Notes: generated from the sequence alone by a model not told the origin. 64,000 nucleotides of DNA from Rheum nobile (GCA_027886185.1 WOAB01000606.1:2914001-2978000); one strand, 5' to 3'. Shown: positions 43,067-54,814, numbered from the stretch's first letter. Made by a program: numbers and translations.

Positions 43067-46000
43067 TTACTTGATCTTCTTCATACCGATCTTCTCTCGG
43101 AGCTCCACGAACCTTTGCCGACCAAGTGGCTTGGTTAGCATGTCTGCTAGCTGAACTTCTGTGTTGACATACTCCACCTCAATGTCTCCATTCTGCACAC
43201 TCTCACGGATGAAGTGGTACCTGGTGTCAATGTGTTTGCTCCTGTCATGATGGACTGGATTCTTTGCCAAAGCAATTGCGGACTTGTTATCTATTCTCAA
43301 CTCTGCCCTCAATTGATCATTTCCCCTTAGATTACTCAGAATCCTTCCAAGCCAGATACCTTGGCATGCCCCTGCAGTACCAGCTATATACTCAGCTTCA
43401 CAAGAGGACAGTGCCACCACTCTTTGCTTCTGTGATACCCAGGTTATAGGATTCTTTCCTAGAAAGTACACAACTCCAGTGGTGCTCTTCCTATCATCCG
43501 TATCTCCAGCTAGATCACTATCACTATAGCCAATCAATTCTTCCTTTGATTGCCTCTTCACATAAACACACCCAAATTCTAAGGTTCCCTTTACATACCT
43601 TAAAATTTGCTTCACTGCAGTCATGTGTGTTGTTGTAGGGGCCTCCATATATCTGCTCATGACTCCCACTGAATAGGTGATGTCTGGCCTTGTGTGCACC
43701 AAGTACCTCAAGCTTCCTATCACACTTCTGTATAGTGTCTCATCCACTGGTGGTTCTCCACTTCCATATTTGCTCATCTTGGTTCTCGGCTCTATAGGAA
43801 CTTGGCAAGGGTTGCAATCTTCCATTCCCATTTTCTCCAAGATTTTCTTAGCATATCCAGACTGGCACAATGAGATTGAATCTGATTCTTGCTTCACGTC
43901 AATCCCCAAGTAGTAGCTAAGCAGCCCAAGGTCACTCATCTCGAATTTCTTCTTCATTTCCAGCTTGAAATTCTGAATGGTCTCTCTGTTTGCTCCAGTT
44001 AATATGAGATCATCCACGTACACTCCCACGATCATGACATTGCCTTCTTGCTCTCTTTTGTACAATGCATGCTCGTGTGGACATCTCTTGAAACCAAGGG
44101 ACTACAGACACATATCTAGCTTGAAGTTCCAAGCTCTGGGGGCTTGTTTTAACCCATACAAAGCTTTATGAAGCTTCAAGACTTTGTATGGATATTTCTT
44201 GTCGATGAAGCCTTCTGGTTGAGCGACATAGACCTCCTCTTCCAGCTCTCCATTCAAGAAAGTTGTCTTCACATCCATGTGATGCACTTCCCAGTCTCTC
44301 TGAGCTGCAAAGGCCAACAGTGTCCTGATTGTTTCTAGCCTTGCTACAGGTGCAAATACCTCATTGTAATCTACACCATGTCTCTGCACATATCCCTTTG
44401 CTACCAACCTGGCTTTGTGCTTGACAATCTCTCCATCTGGACTTTTCTTCAGCTTGAACACCCACTTGAGACCAATTGCCTTGTGGTTCTTAGGCAGCTC
44501 TGCAAGCTCCCAAGTACCATTCTTCCTTATGGATGTGATCTCTTGGTCCATAGCCTGTCTCCAGTTCTCATTCACTGAGGCCTCTTCATATGAAAGTGGC
44601 TCATCTGCTGCGAGGAAGCAAAGTCCTGCTTCTTCCTCTATCTCTCGAGTGGAATCATAGATCTCTTGCAGTGATCTATAATTCTGATTGCTGCTTGAAC
44701 TTGAGCTGTTACTGCTTGAGCTTGAACTTCCTGAGCTAGGACTTGAGCTGCTAGAGCTGTGAGGTGTTGAGGGTGGTGAGGATGAGGGTGTGGAGCCTCC
44801 AAAGTTGTGACCAGCAGGCTCACTTCCTCCTTGATCACCACTAGACTGCAAGCTCTCCTCATAGTCTAATGTGAACACATTTCCTGGAGCATTCTCTTCC
44901 TCACCATCTTTGTTCCAGCACCAACTCTTCTCCTCTTCAAAGATCACATCCCTGCTCACCATCACTTTGTTTCTCCTTGGATCAAGAAGCATGTATGCTT
45001 TAGAGCCTTCTTCATACCCCAGCAGAACTGCTTGCACACTCCTGTCTGCTAGCTTTGGAAGGTGTGGAGTTACAACCTTGATGTGAGCTACACAACCAAA
45101 TACACGAAGATGCTGCACCTTTGGAACTCTTCCATGCCATGCCTGATATGGAGTCATTCCCTCCACATTCTTTGTAGGGGCTCTATTCAGCACATACACT
45201 GCAGTTTGCACTGCTTCTCCCCAGAACCTTGCAGGCACTTCCTTACTCTTCATCATGCTCCTGGCCATCTCAATTATGGTTTGATTTCTCCTCTCCACAA
45301 CACCATTCTGCTGAGGGGAGTATGGTGCAGTGAGGAACCTCTTCACTCCTTCAGCATCACAGAACTCCTTAAATGCCAAGGAAGTGAACTCTCCTCCTCG
45401 ATCAGTTCTCAAGGCTTTCAACTTCTTATCCTTCTCAACTTTCACACTTGCCTTAAACTTCTTAAAGGCACTCAGAGCTTCATCTTTGCTTCTCAACATA
45501 TAGAGCCACATAAAACGTGTGAAATCATCAACAAGCAATAGAAAGTACTTGTTACCTCCACAAGTTTCTGGTGAGATTGGTCCACACAAGTCACCATGGA
45601 CCAACTCCAATGAGTGCTTTGCTCTGTAGGTTGCTTTCTGAGGGAAGGAGAGTCTGTGTTGCTTGCCCACCATGCACCCATCACATAGCTGATTCACCTG
45701 CTCGATCTTGGGCACTCCCTGAGCCATTGCTTGGCTACCTAGCTTCCTTAGAGAGTGGAAGTTTAGGTGACCATATCTAGCATGCCACAACCATGCTTCA
45801 TCATTGATTTTGGACATGAGGCACACCTGCTTTGCTAGCTGAAAGTTGGCAACATATAACTTGTTTGACTGTCTCTCGACCTTGACAATCAGCTTCTTAG
45901 ACTTGTCATAGAGCCTCAAGCATCCTTCCTCTATGACAATTTTGATCCCTCCTTCCTCTAGCTGTCCAAGACTCACAATGTTGCTCTTGAGTCATGGAAT

Positions 46001-47233
46001 GTAGTACACTCCAGAGAGAGTCAAGTGCTCTCCACTGCTGCACTTGAACAGGACTGATCCTTTCCCACAGATATCAACAAATGAGCCATCTCCAAACCTG
46101 ACTTTCCCAAGGATGGATTGATCCAGATTTGCAAAATGTGACTTGTCTCCAGACATGTGGTTGCTAGCTCCTGTATCAAGGTACCACACGCTGCATCCCT
46201 TAGCTTCAGTTGACTTTTGAAGCTTCTCTTCATGGAGCATCAAGTCAGACTTTGGTGCTTGTAAGTTGTCTAACTCACAAGCTTCCAACAACAGCAGGGC
46301 AGGCTCCTCTTCTTCCTGTTTTGCTGCAAAGTGTGCCTTTTCTTCCTTCTCTTTCGATGAGCATTCTGATGCAAAATGCCCCATCTGACCACACTTATAG
46401 CACTTGATTTTACTCTTGTCAAACTTCCTCTTCTAAGATTGTGAGCCATCATCACTACCTCGACTTGATTCACCACCATTGCCTCTGCCTCTTCCACGTC
46501 CACGACCACGTCCCCTGCCTCCTCTTGCATAGGACTGGTCCTTGGAGTTTTTCTTGGAAGACTTGGCTTCTTCCTTGGCCCTCCACTCTTCACGCGTGAG
46601 GAGCAGGGTGTCATCAGACTTGACTTTAAAGCCTTGGATTCTTTCTTCATGAGCTTTCAGCGATCCGATCACTTCATCAGTGGTCTTGGTCTTCAGATCA
46701 CTAAATTCTTCAATGGTGGATGCAATCTGCAGGAACTTGGGTGAAGTGGATCGAAGGAGTTTCTTCACCACCTGCTCTTCATCCACTGTGTTCCCAAGCC
46801 CTCTTAATTTGTTCACCACGATCGTGAGTTTCCCAGAAAACTCATCAATCGAATCCGAATCACTCATCTTCAGTGCCTCGAATTCTCTCCACAAAGTTTG
46901 AGTCCTCACCTCCTTCACCTTGTCTGCACCTAGGTTCATCGTCTTCAGCATGTTCCATGCTTCTTTTGTCGTCTTCTTCGCGGCCAACTGGAGCAAGGTA
47001 TCTTCGCCAATTCCTTGATAGATGGTTGCCAATGCCATCTTGTCTTTGGTGTTGTCGACAGTGTCCTCTGCCACAACCGCCTCCCACACTCCTTGAGCCA
47101 TCATGAAGACCTCCATTTTGATAGCCCAGGCTGCATAATTACTCCTAGTCAACATAGGGTAATTCAAGGTGATTGATCCATTCTTACTTTGGACCCGGAT
47201 GCCATCACTCGTTTCTGATTCTGTGTTTGGCAT
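43067..47233 (-). pseudogene. Copia B gag-pol, one frame with three in-frame stops
   Basis: All pieces lie in one minus frame from ATG at 47233. Gag: ITLNYPMLTRSNYAAWAIKM, EVRTQTLWREFEALKM, an RGGRGRGRGRGRGRG basic tract and knuckle CYKCGQMGHFASEC. Protease: WYLDTGASNHMSG. Integrase: HARYGHLNFHSLRKLG, CDGCMVGKQ, catalytic VHGDLCGP, LRTDRGGEF and NGVVERRNQ (D, D, E all present). A Ser-rich spacer lies at about 44690-44800. Reverse transcriptase: HHMDVKTTFLNGELEEEVYV, VGVYVDDLILTG. RNase H: STTGVVYFLGKNPITWVS, EAEYIAGTAGAC, ADMLTKPL. Stops: TAG near 46433, TGA near 45990, TAG near 44103. Apart from these the protein is full length with all catalytic motifs. Confidence 0.9.
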
Positions 47234-47259
47234 TGTTTGTGGATCTGAATTTCACTCGA

Positions 47260-47273
47260 GCTCTGATACCAAA
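47260..47273 (-). other. Primer-binding site of copia B (initiator tRNA-Met)
   Basis: Plus-strand GCTCTGATACCAAA directly abuts the LTR. Read on the minus strand it is TTTGGTATCAGAGC, the canonical initiator-Met primer site. Confidence 0.85.
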
Positions 47274-47633
47274 TGTTGGTTTTGGACCCTCCCTTTGTGT
47301 TTGATCGAAGAACAGAAACTAAGAAAGAAATGGAGAACACGAGAGATTGCTCTGAATTTTCTGTTGTGGTACTACAACTGCAAGCCACTACTTTCCTTTT
47401 ATAATTCAAAGAACAAAGCTAGCTACAAACTAGGAAACTGAAAGCCAACGATCTCCACCTTCTCAGTGCATTACCTGCACTTCCCTTGAGACTCGTTCAA
47501 CCTTAAACTAATTACTATCAAACTGAATTCAATCTAATCCTTATGACACCACACGTGCACAAGGGATTAGTTACAAAGATAAATAACATCAGAAAAATAA
47601 CAAAGCTTAATCTAAACAAGTTTAATCCTAACA
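47274..47633 (-). repeat. 5' LTR of copia B (right copy)
   Basis: 360 bp, near-identical partner of 42676-43035, followed by the GGGCA target repeat. Confidence 0.92.
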
Positions 47634-47638
47634 GGGCA

Positions 47639-49204
47639 TGCTGAAATAGAAGAAATTTACAAGTGTACATATTATTCAATACCTTCTATCTTGTGTGCTT
47701 CATGTGGGAAAGTATATTAAGTCTCGTACCCACATAGTTACATATTATTCAGTACGTACCTACTATCTTGTGCACTTCGCATGGCTATTGCTTCTTATCA
47801 TCACCAGCTTCACTTTTGTGTGTTGCGTGTGTTTTTTAGATTATTCGATATTAAATGTTTGCAGGTCCAAATTCCAAACAAAATGGCACACGGTGCTCCA
47901 GAAGATGAAATTCGGCATGCGAGTATCCTGGGAATTGAAACATTGTTGCCAATGTTGATGGTAAGATTTCCGCCTGGGCTTTGTTTGTTGTGCTATATCT
48001 GCTTTCGATTGATAGAGTTTTAGGCGATTGCTCTTTCGTTATAATTGAATCCATCTGTTGTTGTGTAGTGACTCTGGTAGTTGAGGCAACCATTGTTGAT
48101 AATCACTGTTATACATTAACACTGCTAGTTTGATCATAATAACACATAGGTTTCTTCCATCTCTTTCATTTTTGCCTGTAGTTGGTTCTGATTTTTTTTT
48201 TTTTACTTTGCGTTACTCTTTTCACTCTGTTCTAACTCGACGGACAATCTGCAAATGTAGGAGGCCATGAACTTAGCTTGACAACAGGCAATGTTGGTGG
48301 CAGATTGGCATGCGGTGAGAATGACTTTTAACCTTAAATTTGCCATGGTATTTCCTACTCGGCCCTCTATGCAGTATCGAATTTGTATGCATGATTCTTA
48401 TTTTACCCTCTTAAGGAAATATCTTTCTACATGGACCTAGCTTTTAGTGATAAATATCTAATCTTTTGCTTCCTTTTCCCAATTATCCTCTTTTCTTCTC
48501 TTTTGACTATACCACTATCGCATCTCACTGTCCAATATGTTTAATTATGGATTCACCATCTACGCATTAAGATTAATATCGCACATTCTTTAGTGGACAC
48601 CATCAATGCACATTGCTAGGGCATGATTGCTTTTAATGCATTTCCAATCTTTATGGAGGTTGATGCTTCTTCTGAGATAGTTGTAATGGAATGAGTGGCT
48701 CAGCATATTCAATTTCACTTCTGTTGAGCCTACAACTGCAGGAATGGCTATATTTCTCAGTTAGCCCTTGTTTTTTTTTTTCATTTCCATTGAACAAAGT
48801 TTATTTTTGAAGGAAATTTCTATTGTGAGGTAGTTCGTACTTTGTAGCACCTCTTTGGAATTGGTTGATTAGTATATAGGTAGTATAACTAAGAGCACGA
48901 TAAAGGAATGTGGAAAAAGTCCTTAGTTTATAGATGGCATATAAGTAGGATATTTTCTATAGCAAAAAACACTAGCAAAATGAGATTTTGAATTTTTGCT
49001 CTGTGATTGAGATGCTAACACTTAGCCCGTTTGAACAGAGCAACCAAATTTAGTCTATTTGATTTTGTGAGTAATTTGAAAGCATAGCAACTTTATTATG
49101 TACAAGTCCTAGTGGTAGACTTGTAGTCTGTTGAGCTTATAATTCGCCTGGTGGTGGTGGAAGTGGTAGGTAGTAGTGATGGAAATGGAACACTGTCATA
49201 GTGC
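47639..49204 (+). other. Right interior of the CACTA-like element with exon-like fragments
   Basis: Mostly AT-rich. One segment looks like a captured exon: after TTTGCAG (47863) it reads VQIPNKMAHGAPEDEIRHAS then ILGIETLLPMLM and reaches a GTAAGA donor at 47960. A second piece after about 48261 (EAMNLA, stop, QQAMLVADWHAV) may be another exon. I do not recognise the parent gene. The rest has no feature I can support. Confidence 0.35.
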
Positions 49205-49536
49205 ATTCTATTGTTTTTATTTTTTTCAAAAAGGAGGGCTTTTAGCCCGGAGCTTTAAATATCCGGGTTAAATGGTCCTCTTTTTGTTTGTAAATAACAA
49301 GACTTTTTAGCCCAGATGTCCAGACCTATTTCACAGTGTTTCTTATCCGGGTTAAATGGTCCTCTTGAATTATCCGGGTTAAATGGTCCTCTTGAATTAT
49401 TTAGCCTTGGCGTGTTTCTTACATTCGGACTATTTGATATATTATCACACCACTCTGAAGCCCGGACCTATTTCACAGTATACCCGGGCTATATCTTAAA
49501 AAACGTCAGGGCTAAAAAGCCCATTCTGTACTAGTG
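49205..49536. repeat. Right terminal and subterminal region of the CACTA-like element
   Basis: Contains TATCCGGGTTAAATGGTCCT three times (about 49260, 49344, 49370), plus TTAGCCCGGAG, AGCCCGGACC, ACCCGGGCTATA and a final GGGCTAAAAAGCCC palindrome (49510-49523). It ends TGTACTAGTG at 49536. The AGCCCGG motif and its inverse match the left subterminal block. Confidence 0.65.
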
Positions 49537-49971
49537 CAGGTTTGTGACGTACCCCCCGAGATCTTGGAAAAATATAGCTTTGCAAGTGGGCAATCTTCCC
49601 AGTCGCCTATGGCTCAACGACAAATAGGGGATATGAAGAAAACCAAGCTGTTATGCAAGAAAAAAATGAATAATATGCAAAGTGGGATTATGAACAATAT
49701 GGTTGGAGTTATTGGAAATCTTACTACTCAATTGTCTTCCATTATTCGTCAACAAAGCTTCAGCTAGTCGATGCAACCAGCTATACAGCCCACAAATCCT
49801 ACACATATCTCAAGTTTACTGGGAACTGCTGATCTTAACACTTCGTTTTCCAATCTGTTGAACCCGAACTTAATGGGTGGCTCAAGTATGCCCATGTTTG
49901 ATCCTAATGCTTTCAATGCACAAGCTGGCCGCTTTCAATATGGATCTGATATCTTTAGGAATGATGGGTAA
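49537..49971 (+). pseudogene. Ptta/En-Spm type plant transposase-like gene, 3' exon
   Basis: Continues the frame broken at 7238: VCDVPPEILEKYSFASGQSS, then MAQRQIGDMKKTKLLCKKKM and a coiled-coil-like stretch MQSGIMNNMVGVIGNLTTQL. One TAG (49768-49770) interrupts it before MQPAIQPTNPTHISSLLGTA, LMGGSSMPMFDPNAFNAQAG and the TAA stop at 49969-49971. The glutamine- and methionine-rich tail after the GGxKKGRVxGL motif is usual for this family. Apart from the 42-kb gap this exon is in phase with the 5' exons. Confidence 0.6.
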
Positions 49972-50173
49972 TTTCTATTTGTATAAGGATAAGGGTGGAT
50001 TGGTTGTCTAGTACTTTCCTAGGAATATATATGCTCCTAAATAATGTGTACACATGACAGCTTAGTCCACCTACTCAGTGATTGGGATGGTTTGGGCGAG
50101 TTCATTGGCGGCGGAGGTAGTTCTGGCGCATATATATTCCTCCTCCATTTGCTTCGATTGTTTGAAATTAGGC

Positions 50174-53100
50174 ATGGATTGTGATTGGGATGGTTTGGGC
50201 GAGTTCATTGTCGGCGGAGAGAGGTCCAAAAGCGGCGGCGGAGCGGCAGCCGGAAATCTGGAGCAAGGGGCGACCGGGGGCGCGACGCCGAGAGACGCGG
50301 AGGCTGCTGGAGGAGGCGCAGAGGCGACTGTAGGCGGCGGAGGTAGTTCTGGCGCCGGTGGTGCGAGCTCCGGCGGAATGTCTGCGTGGATGGCGGTAGA
50401 GGAGGAGGAGGAGGAGGAGGAGGGCTTGGTGGTTTCCGGCGGAGCTCGGACCCGTGGTGGAAGGGGAGGTCGAGCTAGGGACCTAGCGGATACAACTCCG
50501 ATGACGCCTGGATCGAGTCAAATCGGTCTACGAGCGGTATTATTTTAAATTTTAAATTGATCATTATTATCGTAATTGTTTTTGTAAATAATTAGTCTCT
50601 AATTTAGAAAATAATTTATTAAATAATTTAGTAAATTCTAAAATTAATTTAGTAAATAATTTAGTAAATAATGTTGTTAATTTGAAATAGAAAAATTTAG
50701 TAAATAATTAGTCCCTAATTTTCGTAAATTAGGTAGTTATAGATTAGAATTATTGGCTCGTATAGTATATTTAGAAAATAACAAGTATAATAAATTCTAA
50801 AATTAATCATTTAAGTTCCTAAATGTATTAATTAGTCCCTAATTAAAATAGTATCTAAAAAATTAGAGTATATTGGCGGTCATCACCCCTACTGGGCGGA
50901 CGGAGCCGACACTTGTTGTTGCTGACCGCACCCGGCGTGTTGGTATATCGGAGTCTATTCGTCGCCGTGCCGCTACTGTGAGTACTGATATATTGTCGTC
51001 TAGTGCGGTATCTTTGCAGCCGCCTATGACCGGCACCGCTGATGATGACTATTTGGAGGACGCCGAGGACTTGGTAGCTGAGCCCATGACGGTTGATGAT
51101 GAGGCTATTGAGGAGCAGTCGCGTCATGGGGCAGGGTATGACTTTGTTGAGTCTGTGGAGCCTACATTACCGACGCAGGAGTTGAGTACGGACGACATTC
51201 CATTTTTTCATTCCCCGCCTTTTTTTGGGTCGATACCTACTCATGTCCCCTCTCCATCCCATGCTGATCCTTCTTCTACACCTTCTGCCGATATTTCTTC
51301 TCCACTTTCTGCCGGTCCTTCTTCTCCACCTCATGCTGGTCCTTCTTCTCCACCTCATGTTGGTCCTTCTTCTCCACCTCCTCCCAGTCCATTTGTTGTA
51401 CATACTTACCATCCTTGGATGCCTGGAGGCCCAAGGTGTCCGATTCTTCTCTCTAGCTATGAGACACACATTGCTCGGGCCATATTTGACCGTCCTATAC
51501 CTCAGCCCGCTCCTGAGGCACTTCCGCAGATGCCGCCTCATGTACAGCAGAGGAGACGGAGACGTAGAGGAGACGTTGCAGTTGTTGAGGATGCTCCTGT
51601 TCCTCAGATTGCCGAGCAGGCGGAGCCTCGTCGTAGCGGGGTAGCCCGTCGTCAGGCAGAGCAGGACCTGGTATGTTTTAGGTTTTTTAGTTTATGTGTT
51701 TTACCTATAAATGTTTTTTATTCGAAATTGTATACTAATTTTAAATACCGTTAATTCAGAGTCGTAAGATTCTGAGGATCCATTTCCGCACAGCCCATTG
51801 TTCTACACACGAGCATTACATTAGCCCTGAGCCACATACGTGGTTTAGGCTGGCGGAGCGGAGCGGGCTTACCGGTCTACGCACACTAGGCATAGCATGC
51901 AGCATGGATGCGGCGTTGATTTCGGCATTTGTGGAGAGATGGCATCCCGAGACGAACACATTTCATATGCCCTTCGGAGAGATGACCATCATCCTTGCTG
52001 ATATTCACCAGATCTTACAGGTTCCCATACGTGGGAGGAGCTGCACTTCAGACCTCGATGAGCCGACAGTGAGACAGCGCATATGTGCTGATCTGGGCGT
52101 TGCTGAGGAGGAGGTGAGGAGATGGCACACAACTGGTGGTATTCCTTTGGGGCATTTAGAGACTACAGTACTGGAGGCCTGGATGAGGAGTGAGGTTCGT
52201 GACGAGGGCGTTATTGCTACGTACTACCTCTTCTTGCTTCTCGGCTCGACTGTACTGGTGGACAAGTCCACTAACGCCGCGAAGCAGAAGTGGTTGGCGC
52301 TTTTGTTTGACCACGACGTCACATGCGACACTGTATGGGGAGCTGGGATTCTAGCGTACGTCTACCGCAACTTGGGACAGGCGTCTAGGCGTGGAGCACA
52401 GGGCATTGCATCGTGCGGGATTCTGATCAGGGTAAGATATTAGATAGATTAGTCAAATATTAAGTTACGTTTTAATATTTTGGTCATTAATGTCCTTAGT
52501 TATTCATTTACAGTGCTGGGTTTGGGCATATTTTCCACATTTTCGGGAACAATATGTCACGAACCCTCAGGCCTTTGGAGGAGCTATTTCTGGTGCCGCG
52601 GAGGTGCCGAACAGTAGAGACACCGGTCGTTTGATCGCCATACGCCGCATGTTGGACCGCATGAGATACGAGGAGGTAGAATAGTACACGTAATTTTCGA
52701 TATCTTAGTCTTTAATTTATTTTAGTATATATGTATTCACTTTGCCTTTTTGACTTTACAGATTACCTGGACCCCCTGGGTGGGGTTGGACTTCCAGGCT
52801 CCTGAGGTAGCTCCTGCCAGGTTTCGCGGTATACTGCACATTGTAGATGTTCAGGAGCCGTACCACCCGGACAGAGTCCTCAGGCAGTTTGGGATGATGT
52901 AGCCTATCCCAGTTCTGCCCATTCAGCCGGCCAAGGTCGTCAGGAAAGCGGAAATCAAGGGATACGAGGTGAGTTTTGCGGATGAGCTTATACTGGCTTG
53001 GGATGCAGACCCGAGACCCCTAATTGACCTCCAGGGATTGGTTGCGACACATGGGTGGGACATGTCTGCCGATTATTTAGATTGGTATGACGAGTGTTCT

Positions 53101-53482
53101 CATCCATTGGTCGATTCCGGTTCAGTCAGACGTGATCGTCCGGTCGGCCTTATCCACGTCCCTCCAGGCGTTGACGCAGTCGCGGTACGCTAACTTTTGT
53201 CGAATTATTTGAATGATTTATCTATAATTTTATATTTTGCAATATTTTGACAAATATTACTTGCTTTCTATACAGCGCATTCAGGTGGTTGCCGGTGATA
53301 TCCGCACTTATTTACACACACCTGAGGCGGCGACACGGACGTTCGAGCAACACGCGGCGTTATGGCTGCATATGCTGACTGGGCAGCCTCCCCCCATGGC
53401 CCCACCCCCACCTCGCCAGTCCCAGATGTTTCGTGAGTCTGTCACGGAACCTGGCGAAGGTAGTGGCTCGCAGCCACAGTAG
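50174..53482 (+). pseudogene. Plant mobile domain (PMD, MAIN-like) gene, multi-exon, one stop
   Basis: The first exon candidate (50174-50530) is GC-rich: MDCDWDGLGEFIVGG, then Gly/Ala/Glu runs and RTRGGRGGRARDLADT. The next (from about 50873) has a Pro/Ser tandem (PSSPPHAGPSSPPHVGPSSP) and a basic RRRRRRGD tract. The PMD core spans about 51760-53185: WFRLAERSGLTGLRTLG, ALISAFVERWHPETNTFHMP, FGEMTIILADIHQILQVPIR, YYLFLLLGSTVLVDKS, CWVWAYFPHFREQYV and WTPWVGLDFQAPEV. GT/AG junctions are visible at about 51669/51760, 52432/52514, 52678/52762 and 53186/53275. The last exon ends SGSQPQ, TAG 53480-53482. An in-frame TAG at 52900-52902 suggests decay. PMD proteins occur both as meristem/silencing factors (MAIN, MAIL) and as passengers of MULEs. 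The neighbouring MULE genes favour the latter. An imperfect repeat of the first-exon start lies at 50078. Confidence 0.75.
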
Positions 53483-53785
53483 TTTTTTATGTTTTGGATT
53501 AGACAGGATTCATATGTACATAGTATTTATGTAAAAGTTATGTATTTATCTTATTTGGTTTACTATGTTTGTTCATGTTTATTATGTGGTTTGATGCTTA
53601 CCTACGTGTACGAGAGAGCAACATAACGTTATCGAACCATAAAATAGAAGGACAACGTACGGTGGTTGGGAGCTCATTAATTCCAGTCGTTCTGAACGTA
53701 CCTGCATGGGGAATGCATGGCAGTCCCATGAATCACCATGCATAATAACACGCTTAAGCTAAGCGTGTACTATAGTAATCCATTA
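53483..53785. other. 3' flank of the PMD gene
   Basis: No gene. Contains a small inverted pattern TGCATGGGGAATGCATG near 53703 and the palindrome listed separately. Confidence 0.4.
53749..53767. repeat. Palindrome CACGCTTAAGCTAAGCGTG, left copy
   Basis: Near-perfect inverted repeat (CACGCTTA-AGC-TAAGCGTG) just before the 41-bp array. Related copies occur at 54815-54903 and 59066-59247. Confidence 0.7.
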
Positions 53786-54750
53786 TATCTAGTACACTTA
53801 GACTTATGTACTATAGTATTTCATTATATCTAGTACACTTAGACTTATATACTATAGTATTTCATTATATTTCATATAGTTACACTTATATACTATAGTA
53901 TTTCATTATATCTAGTATAGTTACACTTATGTACTATAGTATTTCATTATATCTAGTATACTTAGACTTATGTACTATAGTATTTTATTATATCTAGTAT
54001 ACTTAGACTTATGTACTATAGTATTTCATTATATCTAGTACACTTAGACTTATGTACTATAGTATTTCATTATATCTAGTACACTTAGACTTATGTACTA
54101 TAGTATTTCATTATATCTAGTACACTTAGACTTATGTACTATAGTATTTCATTATATTTCATATAGTTACACTTATATACTATAGTATTTCATTATATCT
54201 AGTATAGTTACACTTATGTACTATAGTATTTCATTATATCTAGTACACTTAGACTTATGTACTATAGTATTTTATTATATCTAGTACACTTAGACTTATG
54301 TACTATAGTATTTCATTATATTTCATATAGTTACACTTATGTACTATAGTATTTCATTATATCTAGTACACTTAGACTTATGTACTATAGTATTTCATTA
54401 TATCTAGTACACTTAGACTTATGTACTATAATATTTCATTATATCTAGTACACTTAGACTTATATACTATAGTATTTTATTATATTTTATATAGTTACAC
54501 TTATATACTATAGTATTTCATTATATCTAGTATAGTTACACTTATGTACTATAGTATTTCATTATATCTAGTACACTTAGACTTATGTACTATAGTATTT
54601 TATTATATCTAGTACACTTAGACTTATGTACTATAGTATTTCATTATATTTCATATAGTTACACTTATGTACTATAGTATTTCATTATATCTAGTACACT
54701 TAGACTTATGTACTATAGTATTTCATTATATCTAGTACACTTAGACTTAT
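53786..54750. repeat. 41-bp minisatellite, 24 units, with higher-order structure
   Basis: Units start every 41 bases (53786, 53827, ... 54729) with no insertion or deletion. Each ends CTTAT(G/A)TACTATAGTATTTCATTA-type sequence and begins TATCTAGTACACTTAGA (type A), TATTTCATATAGTTACA (B), TATCTAGTATAGTTACA (C) or TATCTAGTATACTTAGA (D). The order is A A B C D D A A A, then B C A A B A A A, then B C A A B A A. The last two blocks form an 8-unit, 328-bp higher-order repeat (54155 and 54483). It ends in a truncated unit. No coding potential. Confidence 0.92.
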
Positions 54751-54814
54751 CTAGTATACTTAGGGTTTAGATTGTTTTTGTAACATTGGGCCTAGTTAAA
54801 ACACAAAATTAGAT

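Larger units (their letters stand above)
42676..47633 (-). mobile_element. Ty1/copia retrotransposon B, recent insertion, reverse strand
   Basis: Bounded by TGTTGG...CCTAACA and flanked by GGGCA on both sides (42671-42675 and 47634-47638). The 360-bp LTRs differ at a single base that I can see (C at 42867 against G in the right copy). The primer site (47260-47273) and coding order show minus orientation. At 4958 bp it is a full-length compact copia. Confidence 0.93.
7239..49536. mobile_element. CACTA-like transposon carrying a nest of LTR retrotransposons (42.3 kb)
   Basis: The left end at 7239 reads CACTAGTACACAAATCAC. The right end at 49536, reverse complemented, reads CACTAGTACAGAATGGGC. 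The first 10 bases are identical, the length of a short CACTA-type inverted repeat. Both ends carry subterminal AGCCCGGG-like motifs in mixed orientation. The flanking triplets are CAA (7236-7238) and CAG (49537-49539), compatible with a 3-bp target duplication that has since changed at one base. Removing 7239-49536 plus one triplet restores a continuous frame in the host gene (GLSSQ joined to VCDVPPE). The original cargo seems to be an AGT1 fragment and a second exon-like piece near 47.9 kb. No CACTA transposase is recognisable inside, so it would be non-autonomous. Confidence 0.7.

Noticed and set aside
44102..46650. Several plus-strand frames opposite copia B
   Set aside because: They are shadows of the minus-strand gag-pol frame, which carries all the catalytic motifs.
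51167..51644. Arg/Trp-rich and Leu-rich frames over the PMD proline repeat
   Set aside because: They are shadow frames of the Pro/Ser tandem in the PMD gene's second exon.
53786..54750. CRISPR array
   Set aside because: Units are directly contiguous 41-bp repeats without unique spacers, in plant nuclear DNA; it is a minisatellite.
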